From contig OZ241742.1 of NCBI GenBank assembly GCA_965200955.1, forward strand, positions 2,666,001 to 2,730,000: a stretch of 64,000 bases of DNA, in the 5' to 3' direction. Position 1 is the first letter of the stretch. Every line of letters starts with the position of its first letter. This document shows, in pieces, positions 1 through 9,147 of the stretch. The notes under the pieces were generated by a model. The model made no database searches, was not told where the DNA came from, and was given only the letters and a program-made list of their open reading frames with translations. A program made the translations under genes and the position numbers. The DNA comes from Bin80 sp026708685 (GTDB lineage Bacteria; Bacteroidota; Rhodothermia; Rhodothermales; Bin80).

Positions 1-1278
1 TTCGCAAGGCAGTTTCTTCAAGCTGGTCCACACACCATGGAGTCCATCATACTTCTCATCCTTCGCAATGGCCGCCTCGTCCAACTGCACCCCGTCGGGA
101 TCCACTTTCAAAAATCGACCTGTCCGACCCACCCCCTTTACACCCTGCACAAGCCGTTTTTTGACTTTCTTTACCGCCTCTTCCCGCTTACACACATCAC
201 GCTTCGCCTTCTTAGGGCAATAGCGTAGAATCAGCCGTCGTCCACCCAGGGTGTGCTCTCGCACCTTACGTCCAGTCGCGAGTTCGGTCCAGGGTTCCTT
301 GCCGAGAATCGCCTTGGTATGCACCTGATTTAACGATCGTAGCCGTGCAGCCACTACATAATCACATCCTAAACTCTTGAGCAATGCCAGATTCTCTTTA
401 CTCAACATCCCCGCATCTGCTACGACAATCATCTGATCCAGCTCAAATTGCTCTTTCAGATCCATCATGGCCGGTTCCAAGGTCTTCACATCGGCCGTAT
501 TGCCGGGAAAGAGTCGGTAGGTCACCGGAAGTCCGTCCTGGGTCTGGATCAAGGCGAGCACCACCTGAACCTTTTGGTGCTTTCCATCTTTGCTATACCC
601 TTTCTTTCGAAGCTCATCGGACATCTCACTGGCAAAACTCAAGGTAGTTACATCAAAAAAGAGCACCCGTAGCTTCCCACCGACCAAGCCCATGGTCTCG
701 TCCATGACCAGCTGTTGCAACTGTGTAATCCGATCGTGGGTCACCGTATCCATCATCCGGTAAAACTTGTCGACCAGAACCTCAACACCTGCATCTTTGG
801 ACATCTGCCGGGAATGGGCCAGTTTACTGTCCCCAGGTGCACCCAAGCGAAGCAAAACCGCCTGCTTAAAGAGTCAACGAGACATCTTCTGACGCGATGT
901 GAAGACCTCCGAAAACCCCATCGTATCATACAATACGCCGATCGCTTCATGAAACCCTAAACAGATCCTGCGATCCTCTTCTAGCTTGCGGGCATCGGCA
1001 ATCGGAAGTGGACCCGTGTCCTTGGGCTTCATACGAGCCAACACCATCTCGTCTACATAGGATTCTGCTGGAAACAGAGTGGGTTTGGTCTCCCTCTGAA
1101 TCCGTTCCATCTCCAGATAGGCGAGACGGAGTAGCACTTCCAAGGGCTCTCCTTCGGGAACACTTCCCATATGTCGGATAATCCGCTGACGAGTCTCACC
1201 GTCCTTGTTACGGTAATTCTCGACAATCTTGACCCCGACGTTTTTGGTCGTATCGCGGCGTAATTCTCGTACAAACAT
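1..1278 (-). pseudogene. IS1634-family (IS4-like) DDE transposase, in-frame stop, 3' end beyond window
   Basis: On the minus strand one frame runs from an ATG at 1278 to the window edge, interrupted only by a TGA at 874-876. Before the stop lies the N-terminal domain that begins MFVRELRRDTTKN. After the stop the same frame continues without shift (LFKQAVLLRLGAPG) into the DDE core: FFDVTTLSF with the first catalytic Asp, then PGNTADVKTLEP, and VADAGMLSKENL with the second Asp. These are hallmarks of the IS1634 group of IS4-like transposases. The catalytic Glu lies beyond the window. The codon around the stop reads CGT TGA CTC, so one C-to-T change from CGA (Arg) explains it. The element is therefore probably inactive. 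A 7-bp inverted repeat (GCGGTTT/AAACCGC, 1383-1416) lies just outside the 5' end, but I could not define the IS boundary. Confidence 0.85.
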
Positions 1279-1443
1279 GAGTTTTCTGATCAACTCCCAA
1301 TATACGACATAGATCTTTAAGAAACAACACTGAACACCACACGCGAGAAGATCAATAAAAACGCCCCCAGATGGCTTCAAATGCGGTTTTTGTGATTTTA
1401 CCTCAACTCAAACCGCCGAAGTCAAGATCAATTCAAGAGGGTT

Positions 1444-1742
1444 ACTCAACCACTGACTGAGCTTGAACTACTCTTCAAAAATGCTTTTGAAGACCTTTAT
1501 CAGAATGCTAATAAGGTTGAGCTCATAAGAATCAAGAACCATATGTGTTTGAGGAGAATGATTATCTAGATATTGCGTACGTATTTAGTTCTGTGGGAGA
1601 CCTTGATAATAAGAGACGACTTGAGTTTTTCGATCTCTTGCAATCTAAACTTTCAGAAATTAATGAAGAACGCTACCCTTTAACATCCTTTATTGAATAC
1701 GACGATTATATGGAGAATACTCCCAAAGAACTACTGGCCTAA
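1444..1742 (+). pseudogene. Possible MNT-type nucleotidyltransferase (antitoxin) remnant, frameshifted
   Basis: Two short frames read as one protein if a base is restored between about 1515 and 1545. Frame one (1444 on) gives LTELELLFKNAFEDLYQNANKV, like the N-terminal helix and first strand of small nucleotidyltransferases. Frame two (to 1742) gives ENDYLDIAYVFSSVGDLDNK and ends NTPKELLA, matching the layout of the DxD strand and C-terminal part of MNT proteins. The Gly-Ser motif and the first Asp of DxD are not recognisable, so the remnant is degenerate as well as shifted. Its position directly upstream of a HEPN gene supports the assignment, because MNT/HEPN pairs form a known toxin-antitoxin class. 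The family call is weak; it could be another small protein. Confidence 0.35.
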
Positions 1743-1906
1743 ATTTGCTTGTCTAAATCACACATCATAAGTATAGCCGTTCAAGGTGAGTGATATGTGT
1801 CCTCCCCATATCTGGATCAAAAGATTAGCAAACAACCCACATAATTGCTATTGATGTGATGAATATCTCATTAATATCTAATACACCATAACAACGATCA
1901 CCAGTA

Positions 1907-2379
1907 ATGAATTCAGAACATTTAATTGAAATTGCCATCAAACTTGCAACAGGGGAGGGTACTAAACCCAGACAAGCCGAATTACGCCGTGCCATTAGTA
2001 CGGCTTACTATGGCATGTTTCATTCTGCATGCAAAACATATGCAGATATTCTTGCAGGTACCTCACCGAGCGATAGGAATAATATAGCATGGATACAGGC
2101 CTATCGCTCTCTGTCTCATCATCAAATCTTATCATGTTGTACTCGAAAAGATATTCAGCAAGATTTCCCCCTGCAATCCGCAAATTTTGTAGAGAGTTCA
2201 GTAGTCTACAATTAATGAGATTTACTGCCGACTACAATCCAGACGAAACTTTCTACAGATCTTTAGTGCTGAAGGATATTAGGAAAGCCGAAAATGCAAT
2301 TATAGATTTTAATATTGCAAAACTCAGTGATCGCAAGGCATTCGTCACATTCGCGAGTACCATTCGACGGAAATCATAA
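1907..2379 (+). pseudogene. HEPN-domain protein (toxin-like), split by a one-base frameshift
   Basis: The first frame starts at ATG 1907 and carries the HEPN signature RRAISTAYYGMFHS (residues 27-40) and AYRSLSHH with an R-x4-H spacing (R67, H72) like the HEPN RNase motif. It loses frame at a run of five C near 2165. Adding one C makes DFPLQ read DFPPAIRKFCREF and joins the second frame, which continues through ADYNPDE and AENAIIDF to a stop at 2379. The restored protein would be about 157 residues, the usual length for this family. HEPN proteins paired with MNT nucleotidyltransferases act as RNase toxins neutralised by AMPylation. Here both partners look damaged. A homopolymer consensus error is an alternative explanation. 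Confidence 0.6.
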
Positions 2380-2415
2380 TCTGCGATCAGGTGTTCTTGA
2401 ATGAACCAAAATCCT

Positions 2416-2438
2416 CGTGAAGATTACATATCTTCACG
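2416..2438. terminator. Perfect hairpin between convergent genes
   Basis: CGTGAAGAT (2416-2424) pairs with ATCTTCACG (2430-2438) around a 5-nt loop. It lies between the end of the HEPN remnant (+) and the end of argE (-), the expected place for a shared terminator. There is no long T run on the plus side; on the minus side a TTTT follows a few bases later. A second palindrome, GTTGATCA-C-TGATCAAC, covers the argE stop codon (about 2453-2469). Confidence 0.5.
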
Positions 2439-2464
2439 CATCAACATGACCAGTTGATCACTGA

Positions 2465-3547
2465 TCAACCCAGCGTTGATATCTGAAAGTACTCCTTAAC
2501 CACTTCCTTGTAGAGTTTGACGGCATCAATCACCTCGGATTGATCTATATGCTCATTGGGCGTGTGGGATAATTCGCTTGAGCCAGGTCCAATCTTTACA
2601 GCAGGAATTCCTTGCAGATAGATCCAATCGCTCGCGGTAGGGGAGCCTTTGAGCTGAGTTTCGGAGCTAGCCATTAAGCATGCCTTGACGATGTGCTCAT
2701 CTACTTCAGTGGATACAGGGACCACCCTGTCACTATGGATAGAAACCTCAGATTCAACAACCTTTCGGATGGTATCAACGATTTCCGAGTGGGTGTAGGC
2801 AGGTGTACTCCGTATATCCAAGTACATGGTGCAAGCATCTGGGATCACATTTCGGGCAGTCCCGCCATGAATCGTTGTGACATTCATGCTCACTTCGCCC
2901 AAGATGGAGTGAGTTCTTTCAAACTTGAATTTGGACAAACGCTGGATGTCATCAGCAGCTACTAATATTGCATTTTCACCGAGACTGTCACGTGCTGCAT
3001 GAGCCGTCTTTCCCTTGGAATCCAATCGAAGGATCAAAAGTCCTTTCTGTGCAACAATGGGAGCTAAGTTCGTGGGTTCACCAACTAATGCTGCGTCTGG
3101 ACGAGGTAGAGTGTGCTGTAATAACTTCTGAAGTCCATTGTTTTCGTAATCGGTTTCCTCACACTCAGTCAATGCAACAATAAGTTGCCCATGAGGGGGG
3201 TGCCACCCTTCATCTGCCAGTTCAAGAAGAGTCGTGGTCATCGCAGCTCCTGAGGCCTTAGCATCCACCGATCCTCGACCATAAATCTTTCCATCCACAT
3301 GAGTCGATTTGAATGGAGGATAGGGATGATCCGAAGAAGGGGGTACGACATCAAGATGAGAGGCCAAGAGCATACGATTGGATCCTTCCCCAATCCAAAA
3401 GTAGAGACTGTTCTCAATTCGCTTACTCTGAATCCTAGGACGATCAACATATGACTGCATAAAGGTGCAGATCGGATCCTCCTCTCCACTCAATGATGGA
3501 AATTCAATCATTGCATTCAATAAATCAATCACACTCATTTGTTTCAT
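2465..3547 (-). CDS. argE: M20-family N-acyl-citrulline/ornithine deacylase (ArgE-like)
   Basis: A 360-residue metallopeptidase of the M20/ArgE-DapE family. Visible motifs are SHLDVVP (H64, D66 metal site), GRGSVDAKA (bridging Asp about D96), ECEET (catalytic Glu pair about E130-E131), VGEPT, and the C-terminal SHTPNEHID metal-ligand region. A lid/dimerisation domain sits between about residues 165 and 275. As the last gene of the arginine operon, 5 nt after argB, it should remove the acyl group after carbamoylation, converting N-acyl-citrulline to citrulline for ArgG. The neighbouring transcarbamylase suggests that the acyl group is succinyl, which would make this a desuccinylase; that is inference. 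An ATG nine bases downstream (MSVIDLLN) is an alternative start. Confidence 0.88.
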   Translation of the reverse strand: MKQMSVIDLLNAMIEFPSLSGEEDPICTFMQSYVDRPRIQSKRIENSLYFWIGEGSNRMLLASHLDVVPPSSDHPYPPFKSTHVDGKIYGRGSVDAKASGAAMTTTLLELADEGWHPPHGQLIVALTECEETDYENNGLQKLLQHTLPRPDAALVGEPTNLAPIVAQKGLLILRLDSKGKTAHAARDSLGENAILVAADDIQRLSKFKFERTHSILGEVSMNVTTIHGGTARNVIPDACTMYLDIRSTPAYTHSEIVDTIRKVVESEVSIHSDRVVPVSTEVDEHIVKACLMASSETQLKGSPTASDWIYLQGIPAVKIGPGSSELSHTPNEHIDQSEVIDAVKLYKEVVKEYFQISTLG

Positions 3548-3552
3548 GGTTT

Positions 3553-4323
3553 TTACGCGATGATTTCAGTTGCATTGATCTTGTAGAGTACATCTCGGAC
3601 TCCAGTAATCCATACCTTGGAAACTCCATGATTTAATGCATTACGGGCCATCTGCAGTTTGACCGACATGCCTCCGCTAATCCAGCCGTGGTTGACCCCC
3701 TCGGTTTCATCATCAGGGGAACAGGTGATAAGCCGTGAATCTGGATCCGACAGATCCTTCATCACACCACCCGTATCCGTAACAAAAACAAGATCGGAGG
3801 CGACCAAATGTTCAGCAAGTGCACAGGCAACCGTATCCGCATTAATATTAAATCGCTGTCCTGTATGGTCGTAGCCGATAGGGGCAATGATACACGTAAA
3901 CCCCGCATCCGAAAGCTGATCAATCACGGTCGTGTTCACATCAATGATTTCGCCAACCCATCCAAAATCAACGGTTTCACCGTCAATGATCCATGGCTCT
4001 CGTCGTTGAACATCAATCATTCGTCCGTCAACCCCACAGAGACCCACAGCGTGAAGCCCATTAATATTCGCTTGCGCAACCAAGGATACATTGACGGAAC
4101 CACGCATTACCCATTCGGCAATGTTAAGATCAAGGTCCGTCGTGACTCGACGACCATGAATGATTCGTGGTGAATGTCCAAGCTGGTTGGCTAATTTCGT
4201 GGACTGGCTTCCTCCACCATGAACAATGACAACGGGAGATTTGATGAATTGGATCTGCTCCCACAGGGTAGACAAATCGTTCATCACGGTACCACCAATC
4301 TTTACAACAACTGGTCTGCTCAT
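3553..4323 (-). CDS. argB: N-acyl-glutamate kinase (acetylglutamate kinase family)
   Basis: A 256-residue amino-acid kinase. It phosphorylates the gamma-carboxylate of N-acyl-L-glutamate, the second arginine step. Visible motifs are VVKIGGTVM (K8, G10-G11), VHGGG (35-38), the substrate loop NINADTVACALAEHL and the ATP-site segment VFVTDTGGV. The length fits short ArgB proteins without the N-terminal extension of arginine-sensitive kinases, so feedback inhibition by arginine is not obvious from sequence. The start overlaps the end of the upstream transcarbamylase gene by 4 nt, implying translational coupling. The substrate may be N-succinyl-glutamate rather than acetyl-glutamate because the operon carries a predicted succinyl-ornithine transcarbamylase; this is inference. 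Confidence 0.9.
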   Translation of the reverse strand: MSRPVVVKIGGTVMNDLSTLWEQIQFIKSPVVIVHGGGSQSTKLANQLGHSPRIIHGRRVTTDLDLNIAEWVMRGSVNVSLVAQANINGLHAVGLCGVDGRMIDVQRREPWIIDGETVDFGWVGEIIDVNTTVIDQLSDAGFTCIIAPIGYDHTGQRFNINADTVACALAEHLVASDLVFVTDTGGVMKDLSDPDSRLITCSPDDETEGVNHGWISGGMSVKLQMARNALNHGVSKVWITGVRDVLYKINATEIIA

Positions 4324-5324
4324 ATCAAATTCCAGGCCCGTTCAAGGATTGAGATTTGTGAGTGCAACCTAAATTCGGCTTGTAAGAGATGGATCGCCTC
4401 CGAGCTATCAAGAACAGCATCTTCTACAATTACTCCACGGCGAACGGGAAGGCAGTGCATAAATGCAGCATTCCCCAAATGATGCTTTCGTACTTGCCAA
4501 CTCTTGTACTGATCACGTAACGCCTTTTCAGCATCTGCATCCTCATATCTCAACTGACTCCCCCAGGCTTTTGCATAAATGATGTCGGCACCCTTACATG
4601 CTATATCTTGATCATCGGATTCATCAATGGTAAAACCATGTTGTGAAGAATACTTCTGAGCAAGTTGAAGGATATTGGAATCAAGTTCAAATCCATCTGG
4701 TCGAGCAATGGTGACCTGCATGCCCAATCGTGCTGCCATAAGCAGTGCAGAGTTAGGAACGGCATGAGCAAGGGCGTGGGGATGCCATGCCCATGAAAGA
4801 ACAAACTTTCGTCCATGTACGTCATCCTGGAAGTGTTCTTTAATGGTTGCTGCATCGGCAAGTGCCTGACAAGGATGATACAGAGCTGACTCTAAATTGA
4901 TGACAGGCACCGTTGCCGATTCAAGAATCTTCTTGAACCGGGTTTCATTTTGATCCAGGGCGTAATCCGTTCCAGTGGCAAACAAACGCACACCTAAGCC
5001 ATCATAGTAACGGGATAAGACCCCAATCGCCTCTCGGATATGCTCCACAGACTCTCCATCCATACGACATCCATCCCTCCATTCCATTCCCCAGACTCCA
5101 GCCCCCGGTATGATGACCGATGGATACGCTCCGAGGCGGGTCGCTGCGACCTCCATAGAAGTACGTGTTCGCAACGAAGAGTTGAAAAATATCAGCCCCA
5201 GGTTTCTAGGGGTGCTATCAAGAGATCGACTTGGATTGCGATAATGATGACGCGTACGCTGGAGCTGTGACTCCCATGTAGCGTCATCTTCAAGATGCCA
5301 ATCAAAGAGATGTTTCAAATCCAT
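4320..5324 (-). CDS. argF': N-succinyl-ornithine (or N-acetyl-ornithine) transcarbamylase
   Basis: A 334-residue transcarbamylase of the acyl-ornithine subfamily, not classical OTCase. Carbamoyl-phosphate motifs are SSLRTRTS (49-56), YHPCQALADA and MHCLPVRR. The family-specific stretch MDGESVEHI (88-96) aligns with MDGDTEEHI of Xanthomonas AOTCase and MDGDKPEHL of Bacteroides fragilis SOTCase. The position that is Glu92 in AOTCase and Pro90 in SOTCase is Val93 here. Published work on the Xanthomonas enzyme found that E92V, like E92P, E92S and E92A, converts it to succinyl-ornithine use. The alignment is from memory. Predicted reaction: carbamoyl phosphate + N2-succinyl-ornithine to N2-succinyl-citrulline. 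It overlaps argB by 4 nt and follows argD by 1 nt. Confidence 0.9.
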   Translation of the reverse strand: MDLKHLFDWHLEDDATWESQLQRTRHHYRNPSRSLDSTPRNLGLIFFNSSLRTRTSMEVAATRLGAYPSVIIPGAGVWGMEWRDGCRMDGESVEHIREAIGVLSRYYDGLGVRLFATGTDYALDQNETRFKKILESATVPVINLESALYHPCQALADAATIKEHFQDDVHGRKFVLSWAWHPHALAHAVPNSALLMAARLGMQVTIARPDGFELDSNILQLAQKYSSQHGFTIDESDDQDIACKGADIIYAKAWGSQLRYEDADAEKALRDQYKSWQVRKHHLGNAAFMHCLPVRRGVIVEDAVLDSSEAIHLLQAEFRLHSQISILERAWNLI

Positions 5325-5325
5325 A

Positions 5326-6504
5326 TCAGGCTTGTGCAGGCTTCATAGCGTCTTCAAAACCATCCACAAATTCGTGAATGTGTACTTGTTGAGTGATCAG
5401 TGGTGGCATCATACGCATCACATGTGGATCTCCGCTTCCACCGGCAAGAATTCCATTGGAACGAAGGCGGGGAAGAATCTCACTCACTGGAGAGTCAAAC
5501 TTAACACCTATCAAGCAACCTCGCCCACGGATTTCTAAAGCATATGGGCGGATGACATCAGATAATTGTTCAAAAATTACAGGTGCTCGATCCATGAGTT
5601 GTTTCTGCTGAATCATCGTTAAAGTCGCCGCAACGGCACTCATAGCAACCATGCCTCCTCCAAAGGTCGTTCCCTGATCTCCATACTCAATGGTTTCAGA
5701 GAGGACATCGCTGAGCAGTAGTGCACCAACTGGAATTCCAGACCCTAGACTTTTGGCAAGTGTGATCATATCAGGAATCAACCCCATTTGTTCACTGATG
5801 CTAAATGTCCCAGTACGTCCTACCCCCGTCTGAATTTCATCAAAAATGAGTAAGGCACCATATTTGTCACATAGATCTCGCAGTCCGAGAAAATACTCAT
5901 TAGGGGCATCAACAATTCCTCCAATGCTCTGAATGGGTTCAATGAGGATTGCTGCTATATGATCTGGGTGATCAACAAAGATAGATTCAAAAGTGGCTAA
6001 ATTGCCAAATTCAGCATAATAATGCGTTGGAGCAAGTACATCCTGAAAGGGTTTTCGATATGCAGGATTCCATGTAGCGGCCAGACTGCCGAGTGTTCGT
6101 CCATGAAAACCCTGTTTGGTAGAAATGATGCCGCTCCGTCCAGTAGACTTACGTGCTATTTTGAGAGAGGTTTCTATGGCTTCCGTACCAGAGTTGCAGA
6201 AAAAAATCCGATGTAGCGGAGACATTTCCCCGAGGAGTTTAGCAGCATGTGCCCGTGTATCGCTGTAGACTACGTTTGAATAAAACAGAAGCCGTTGGCT
6301 CTGTTTCTGGATAGCCTCAACGACAGGGGGAGGGCAATGTCCCAATGCCGTCACACAGTGTCCACCATAAAAATCGAGATAACGATTCCCATCAGCATCC
6401 CACACATAGCATCCCTCGCCACGAACCAAAGCAAGAGGTAATTTTTTATAGGTAGGGATGAGAAATAAATCCTCATCATGGATGATCGTTTCAGTATTCA
6501 TCAT
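5326..6504 (-). CDS. argD: N-acyl-ornithine aminotransferase (class III, PLP)
   Basis: A 392-residue class-III aminotransferase that converts N-acyl-glutamate semialdehyde to N-acyl-ornithine with glutamate as donor. Visible motifs are NSGTEA (104-109, phosphate site), GFHGRTLGS (132-140), the DEIQTGVGRTG segment (222-232) with the PLP-pyridine Asp, and the Schiff-base lysine K251 in TLAKSLGSG. The closing GTTFGGG motif is also present. The length is standard. The start ATG overlaps the argC stop in an ATGA arrangement, and the gene ends 1 nt before argF', so it sits in a translationally coupled series. Class-III enzymes also act on GABA or succinyl-ornithine; operon context decides the call. 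Confidence 0.92.
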   Translation of the reverse strand: MMNTETIIHDEDLFLIPTYKKLPLALVRGEGCYVWDADGNRYLDFYGGHCVTALGHCPPPVVEAIQKQSQRLLFYSNVVYSDTRAHAAKLLGEMSPLHRIFFCNSGTEAIETSLKIARKSTGRSGIISTKQGFHGRTLGSLAATWNPAYRKPFQDVLAPTHYYAEFGNLATFESIFVDHPDHIAAILIEPIQSIGGIVDAPNEYFLGLRDLCDKYGALLIFDEIQTGVGRTGTFSISEQMGLIPDMITLAKSLGSGIPVGALLLSDVLSETIEYGDQGTTFGGGMVAMSAVAATLTMIQQKQLMDRAPVIFEQLSDVIRPYALEIRGRGCLIGVKFDSPVSEILPRLRSNGILAGGSGDPHVMRMMPPLITQQVHIHEFVDGFEDAMKPAQA

Positions 6505-7499
6505 GGATGAGGTGGTATGAGCCCAGTGTCAATGGGCCAGTCCATTAAGAGATTCATATTCTGAATAGCCTGAGAAGCAGCTCCTCTAAGCATATTATCA
6601 ATAGCAAATCCGATCACGATCTGGTCGTCTTTGATGACCCATCCTAGATCACAATAGGGTGATCCAACAGCATAGTGTAATTCTGGAAGGGCATTCGGCC
6701 AGAGGCGAATCAAACCATGATCATCATACATATCGTGAAACCACTGAGCAATATGATGTTCATTCACAGACATGCGAAGTTGAAGTGTTCCCCAGATGCC
6801 ACGCGTCCATGGCCCAGAAACTGGAACCATAGATAAGGAAATGGTTGGTTTGACAAACTGCGTGATTTCAGGTAAATGCTGATGTTCAAGTACTTTATAC
6901 GCTCGTACATTTCCATCTCTCTCTGGAAAGTGCGTGGTAGGCTTGGGGCGAATTCCAGATCCTGACGCTCCAGTGATGGCAGTGATTGAGATCTGTGCTT
7001 GATCACAGTTCAGGTGGAGTGGCCAGATTGCAAGAAGCATCCCAGTTGCAAAACAACCGGGATTGGCGATAAATGATCCAGAGTAGGGGGCAAATAATTC
7101 TGGCTGTCCGTACGAAAAGTGGGGAATCAATTCTGGTGCAGGGTGTTCCATTTGAAAGAGAGATTCAAAGGTGGATACATCCTGAAACCGAAAATCGGAA
7201 CTCATATCAATGATGCTCCCAGAGTATCCGTTATCAAGAAGGGTTTTGATGGCGATGGCTCCTTTCCCATGTTCGGCAGCCACAAAAACTAAATCCACAT
7301 CGGATGCATCAAATTGATCTACAGCTGAAAAGCGAAGGTTCTGTTGTCCTCGCAGGGCTGGATGAGCACAGTGCAGAGGAGCATTGGCATAAGTGCGACT
7401 GGTCGTGCACATCAGCAATGCGTCCGGATGCTGTAAGATCAATCGGATCAGTTCTCTTCCAACATAACCGCTACCATGTAAAACGGCTGTACGAATCAT
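6501..7499 (-). CDS. argC: N-acyl-gamma-glutamyl-phosphate reductase
   Basis: A 332-residue NADPH-dependent reductase that produces N-acyl-glutamate semialdehyde. An N-terminal Rossmann motif, GSGYVGRELIRL (9-20), is followed by the catalytic cysteine in NPGCFATG (C149), and by GASGSGIRP and the HRH-region equivalents of type-1 ArgC. Length is typical. The start ATG overlaps the argG stop by 4 nt and the end overlaps argD by 4 nt, so translation of all three is probably coupled. Confidence 0.93.
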   Translation of the reverse strand: MIRTAVLHGSGYVGRELIRLILQHPDALLMCTTSRTYANAPLHCAHPALRGQQNLRFSAVDQFDASDVDLVFVAAEHGKGAIAIKTLLDNGYSGSIIDMSSDFRFQDVSTFESLFQMEHPAPELIPHFSYGQPELFAPYSGSFIANPGCFATGMLLAIWPLHLNCDQAQISITAITGASGSGIRPKPTTHFPERDGNVRAYKVLEHQHLPEITQFVKPTISLSMVPVSGPWTRGIWGTLQLRMSVNEHHIAQWFHDMYDDHGLIRLWPNALPELHYAVGSPYCDLGWVIKDDQIVIGFAIDNMLRGAASQAIQNMNLLMDWPIDTGLIPPHP

Positions 7500-8686
7500 G
7501 ATGTTGACCGTGCTTTATGGGCAAGGTAGCACTGCAAGCCATTGAGTTTAGAAAAACTACGAGCATCGGCTCCATTCCACAGTGCAGTTTCTTCACCATA
7601 GGTTGCAACTCCAGTGTCAAACATTGAATAGGGGCTCTCGCAACCCTGTACTTGAATGTTTCCTTTATGGAGGCGTACGATTGTAGTACCTGTCACTACA
7701 TATTGAGAGGAGATCATCAGTGCTTCAATATCTCTCATCACGGGATCATAGTAGTGTCCTTCGTGGAGAAGCATTCCATAGAAGTCACTCAGTTGATCTT
7801 TCTGGTAACGTTGCCATTTTGTGAGTACCAGTTTTTCCAATTCTCTATGGGCAGTAATCAAGATCAATGGGGCAGGGGCTTCAAAGCCTATCCGCCCCTT
7901 GAGTCCAAGAATGGTATCTCCAATATGAATATTTCGTCCAATACCGTGAGCAGATCCAATCTCATCAAGTTGGGTAATCAACTCCACTGGAGCAAGTTCG
8001 CTTTCATTCAATGCTATCGGCAACCCCTCTCGAAAGTGAAGATGAATCTCAACCCCCCGATCGGGTGCTTCTGATATAGATGCCGTGTTCGGATAGGCAT
8101 CATCTGGAAGCGGGTCAATCGTGCCCAGGGTTTCCTGACCACCGATGGTGGTTCCCCAGAGTCCTTCGTTAATGGAATAACGGCTTGTTTTTTCTGGGAC
8201 ATCAAATCCTCGTTCACGAAGAAATTGGGTTGTATAGTCCCTAGTAAGTCCTTCATCACGAATCGGAGTAATCAATTCCAAATCATCGGCCAGAAGTTGA
8301 ACTACTGAATCAAAACGAACCTGATCATTCCCGGCACCAGTGGATCCATGAGCAATTGCAGATGCGTTGGTTTCACGGGCGATGTTGACCACTTCTCGGG
8401 CTTGAATTACGCGTTCAGCACCAACACACAAAGGATAGACTCCACCACGAAGAACATTACCCATGATGAGATACTTGAGATACTCATCATAGAGTTCTGC
8501 ACGCGCATCTATGTGAAAATGTTTTTCTGCACCCAGATCTTGGGAGCGTGAACGTAGCGTAGGCAAATCAGCAGATCCGCCCGTGTCAACCGTGACGGTA
8601 TAGACTGGCAGATCAAATTTTTCACGTAAATATGGAACACAAAATGATGTGTCCAAGCCGCCACTAAACGCCAATACAATTCCCAT
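7496..8686 (-). CDS. argG: Argininosuccinate synthase
   Basis: First gene of the arginine operon; condenses citrulline and aspartate with ATP to argininosuccinate. The N-terminal pyrophosphatase-type P-loop AFSGGLDTS (residues 6-14) is intact. GSTGAGNDQVRFD, EKTSRYSINEGLWG and the C-terminal FDTGVATYGEET segment match ArgG. I chose ATG 8686 over the adjacent upstream GTG 8689 because ATG is in frame immediately after it. Length is about 396 residues, normal. argH, needed for the final step, is not in the window, nor is an N-acyl-glutamate synthase. I could not find a convincing arginine-repressor box in the 250 nt upstream. Confidence 0.94.
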   Translation of the reverse strand: MGIVLAFSGGLDTSFCVPYLREKFDLPVYTVTVDTGGSADLPTLRSRSQDLGAEKHFHIDARAELYDEYLKYLIMGNVLRGGVYPLCVGAERVIQAREVVNIARETNASAIAHGSTGAGNDQVRFDSVVQLLADDLELITPIRDEGLTRDYTTQFLRERGFDVPEKTSRYSINEGLWGTTIGGQETLGTIDPLPDDAYPNTASISEAPDRGVEIHLHFREGLPIALNESELAPVELITQLDEIGSAHGIGRNIHIGDTILGLKGRIGFEAPAPLILITAHRELEKLVLTKWQRYQKDQLSDFYGMLLHEGHYYDPVMRDIEALMISSQYVVTGTTIVRLHKGNIQVQGCESPYSMFDTGVATYGEETALWNGADARSFSKLNGLQCYLAHKARSTS

Positions 8687-9105
8687 CACTTATCTGAAAA
8701 GACCATTAAACGCTTTGTGGTAATCTTGGATCAAATCACATGATGAAAGTCAATCTATGTATAGGGATGAACATCACCACTAAATCATTTCATTAAATAG
8801 AAATCAATAACGGATCTTATATGCAATGACTTCTATATTGGCTGTGTGGATGTCTACAGGTAGGCTATCAATACTCCGAATCAGCCTACAGAATGATATT
8901 TCTCCTGATCCATATTCATGAAGAAGGATCGTCATGTATGTTAAACATCCGAATGCATGTGAGCAGATTTTTTGAAGAGGCGACATCAATGATGATACGT
9001 TCCATTTTCGAAGCTTAGATCCCTTTTTCTAGTCCGTTCTGTGAATGAATAACGGAGTATTATATCCGAAGAGTATACCAACAAATAATGGTTTTTTGTG
9101 ATCAT

Positions 9106-9117
9106 GAAACATGTTTC
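9106..9117. promoter_or_regulatory. Perfect 12-bp palindrome GAAACATGTTTC
   Basis: The sequence equals its own reverse complement. Its form resembles dyad operators for helix-turn-helix regulators. It sits 80 nt upstream of the possible small membrane peptide gene. No regulator is assigned. Confidence 0.3.
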
Positions 9118-9147
9118 GGCTTTTCTCCACCTCCCCTCAATCAGGTC

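Noticed and set aside
870..880. Translational recoding (stop-codon readthrough) of the IS transposase TGA
   Set aside because: No recoding signal was noticed, and a CGA to TGA point change is simpler.
8804..8989. 61-codon frame on the minus strand upstream of argG
   Set aside because: No recognisable domain, poor composition and no conserved-looking segment; likely chance.
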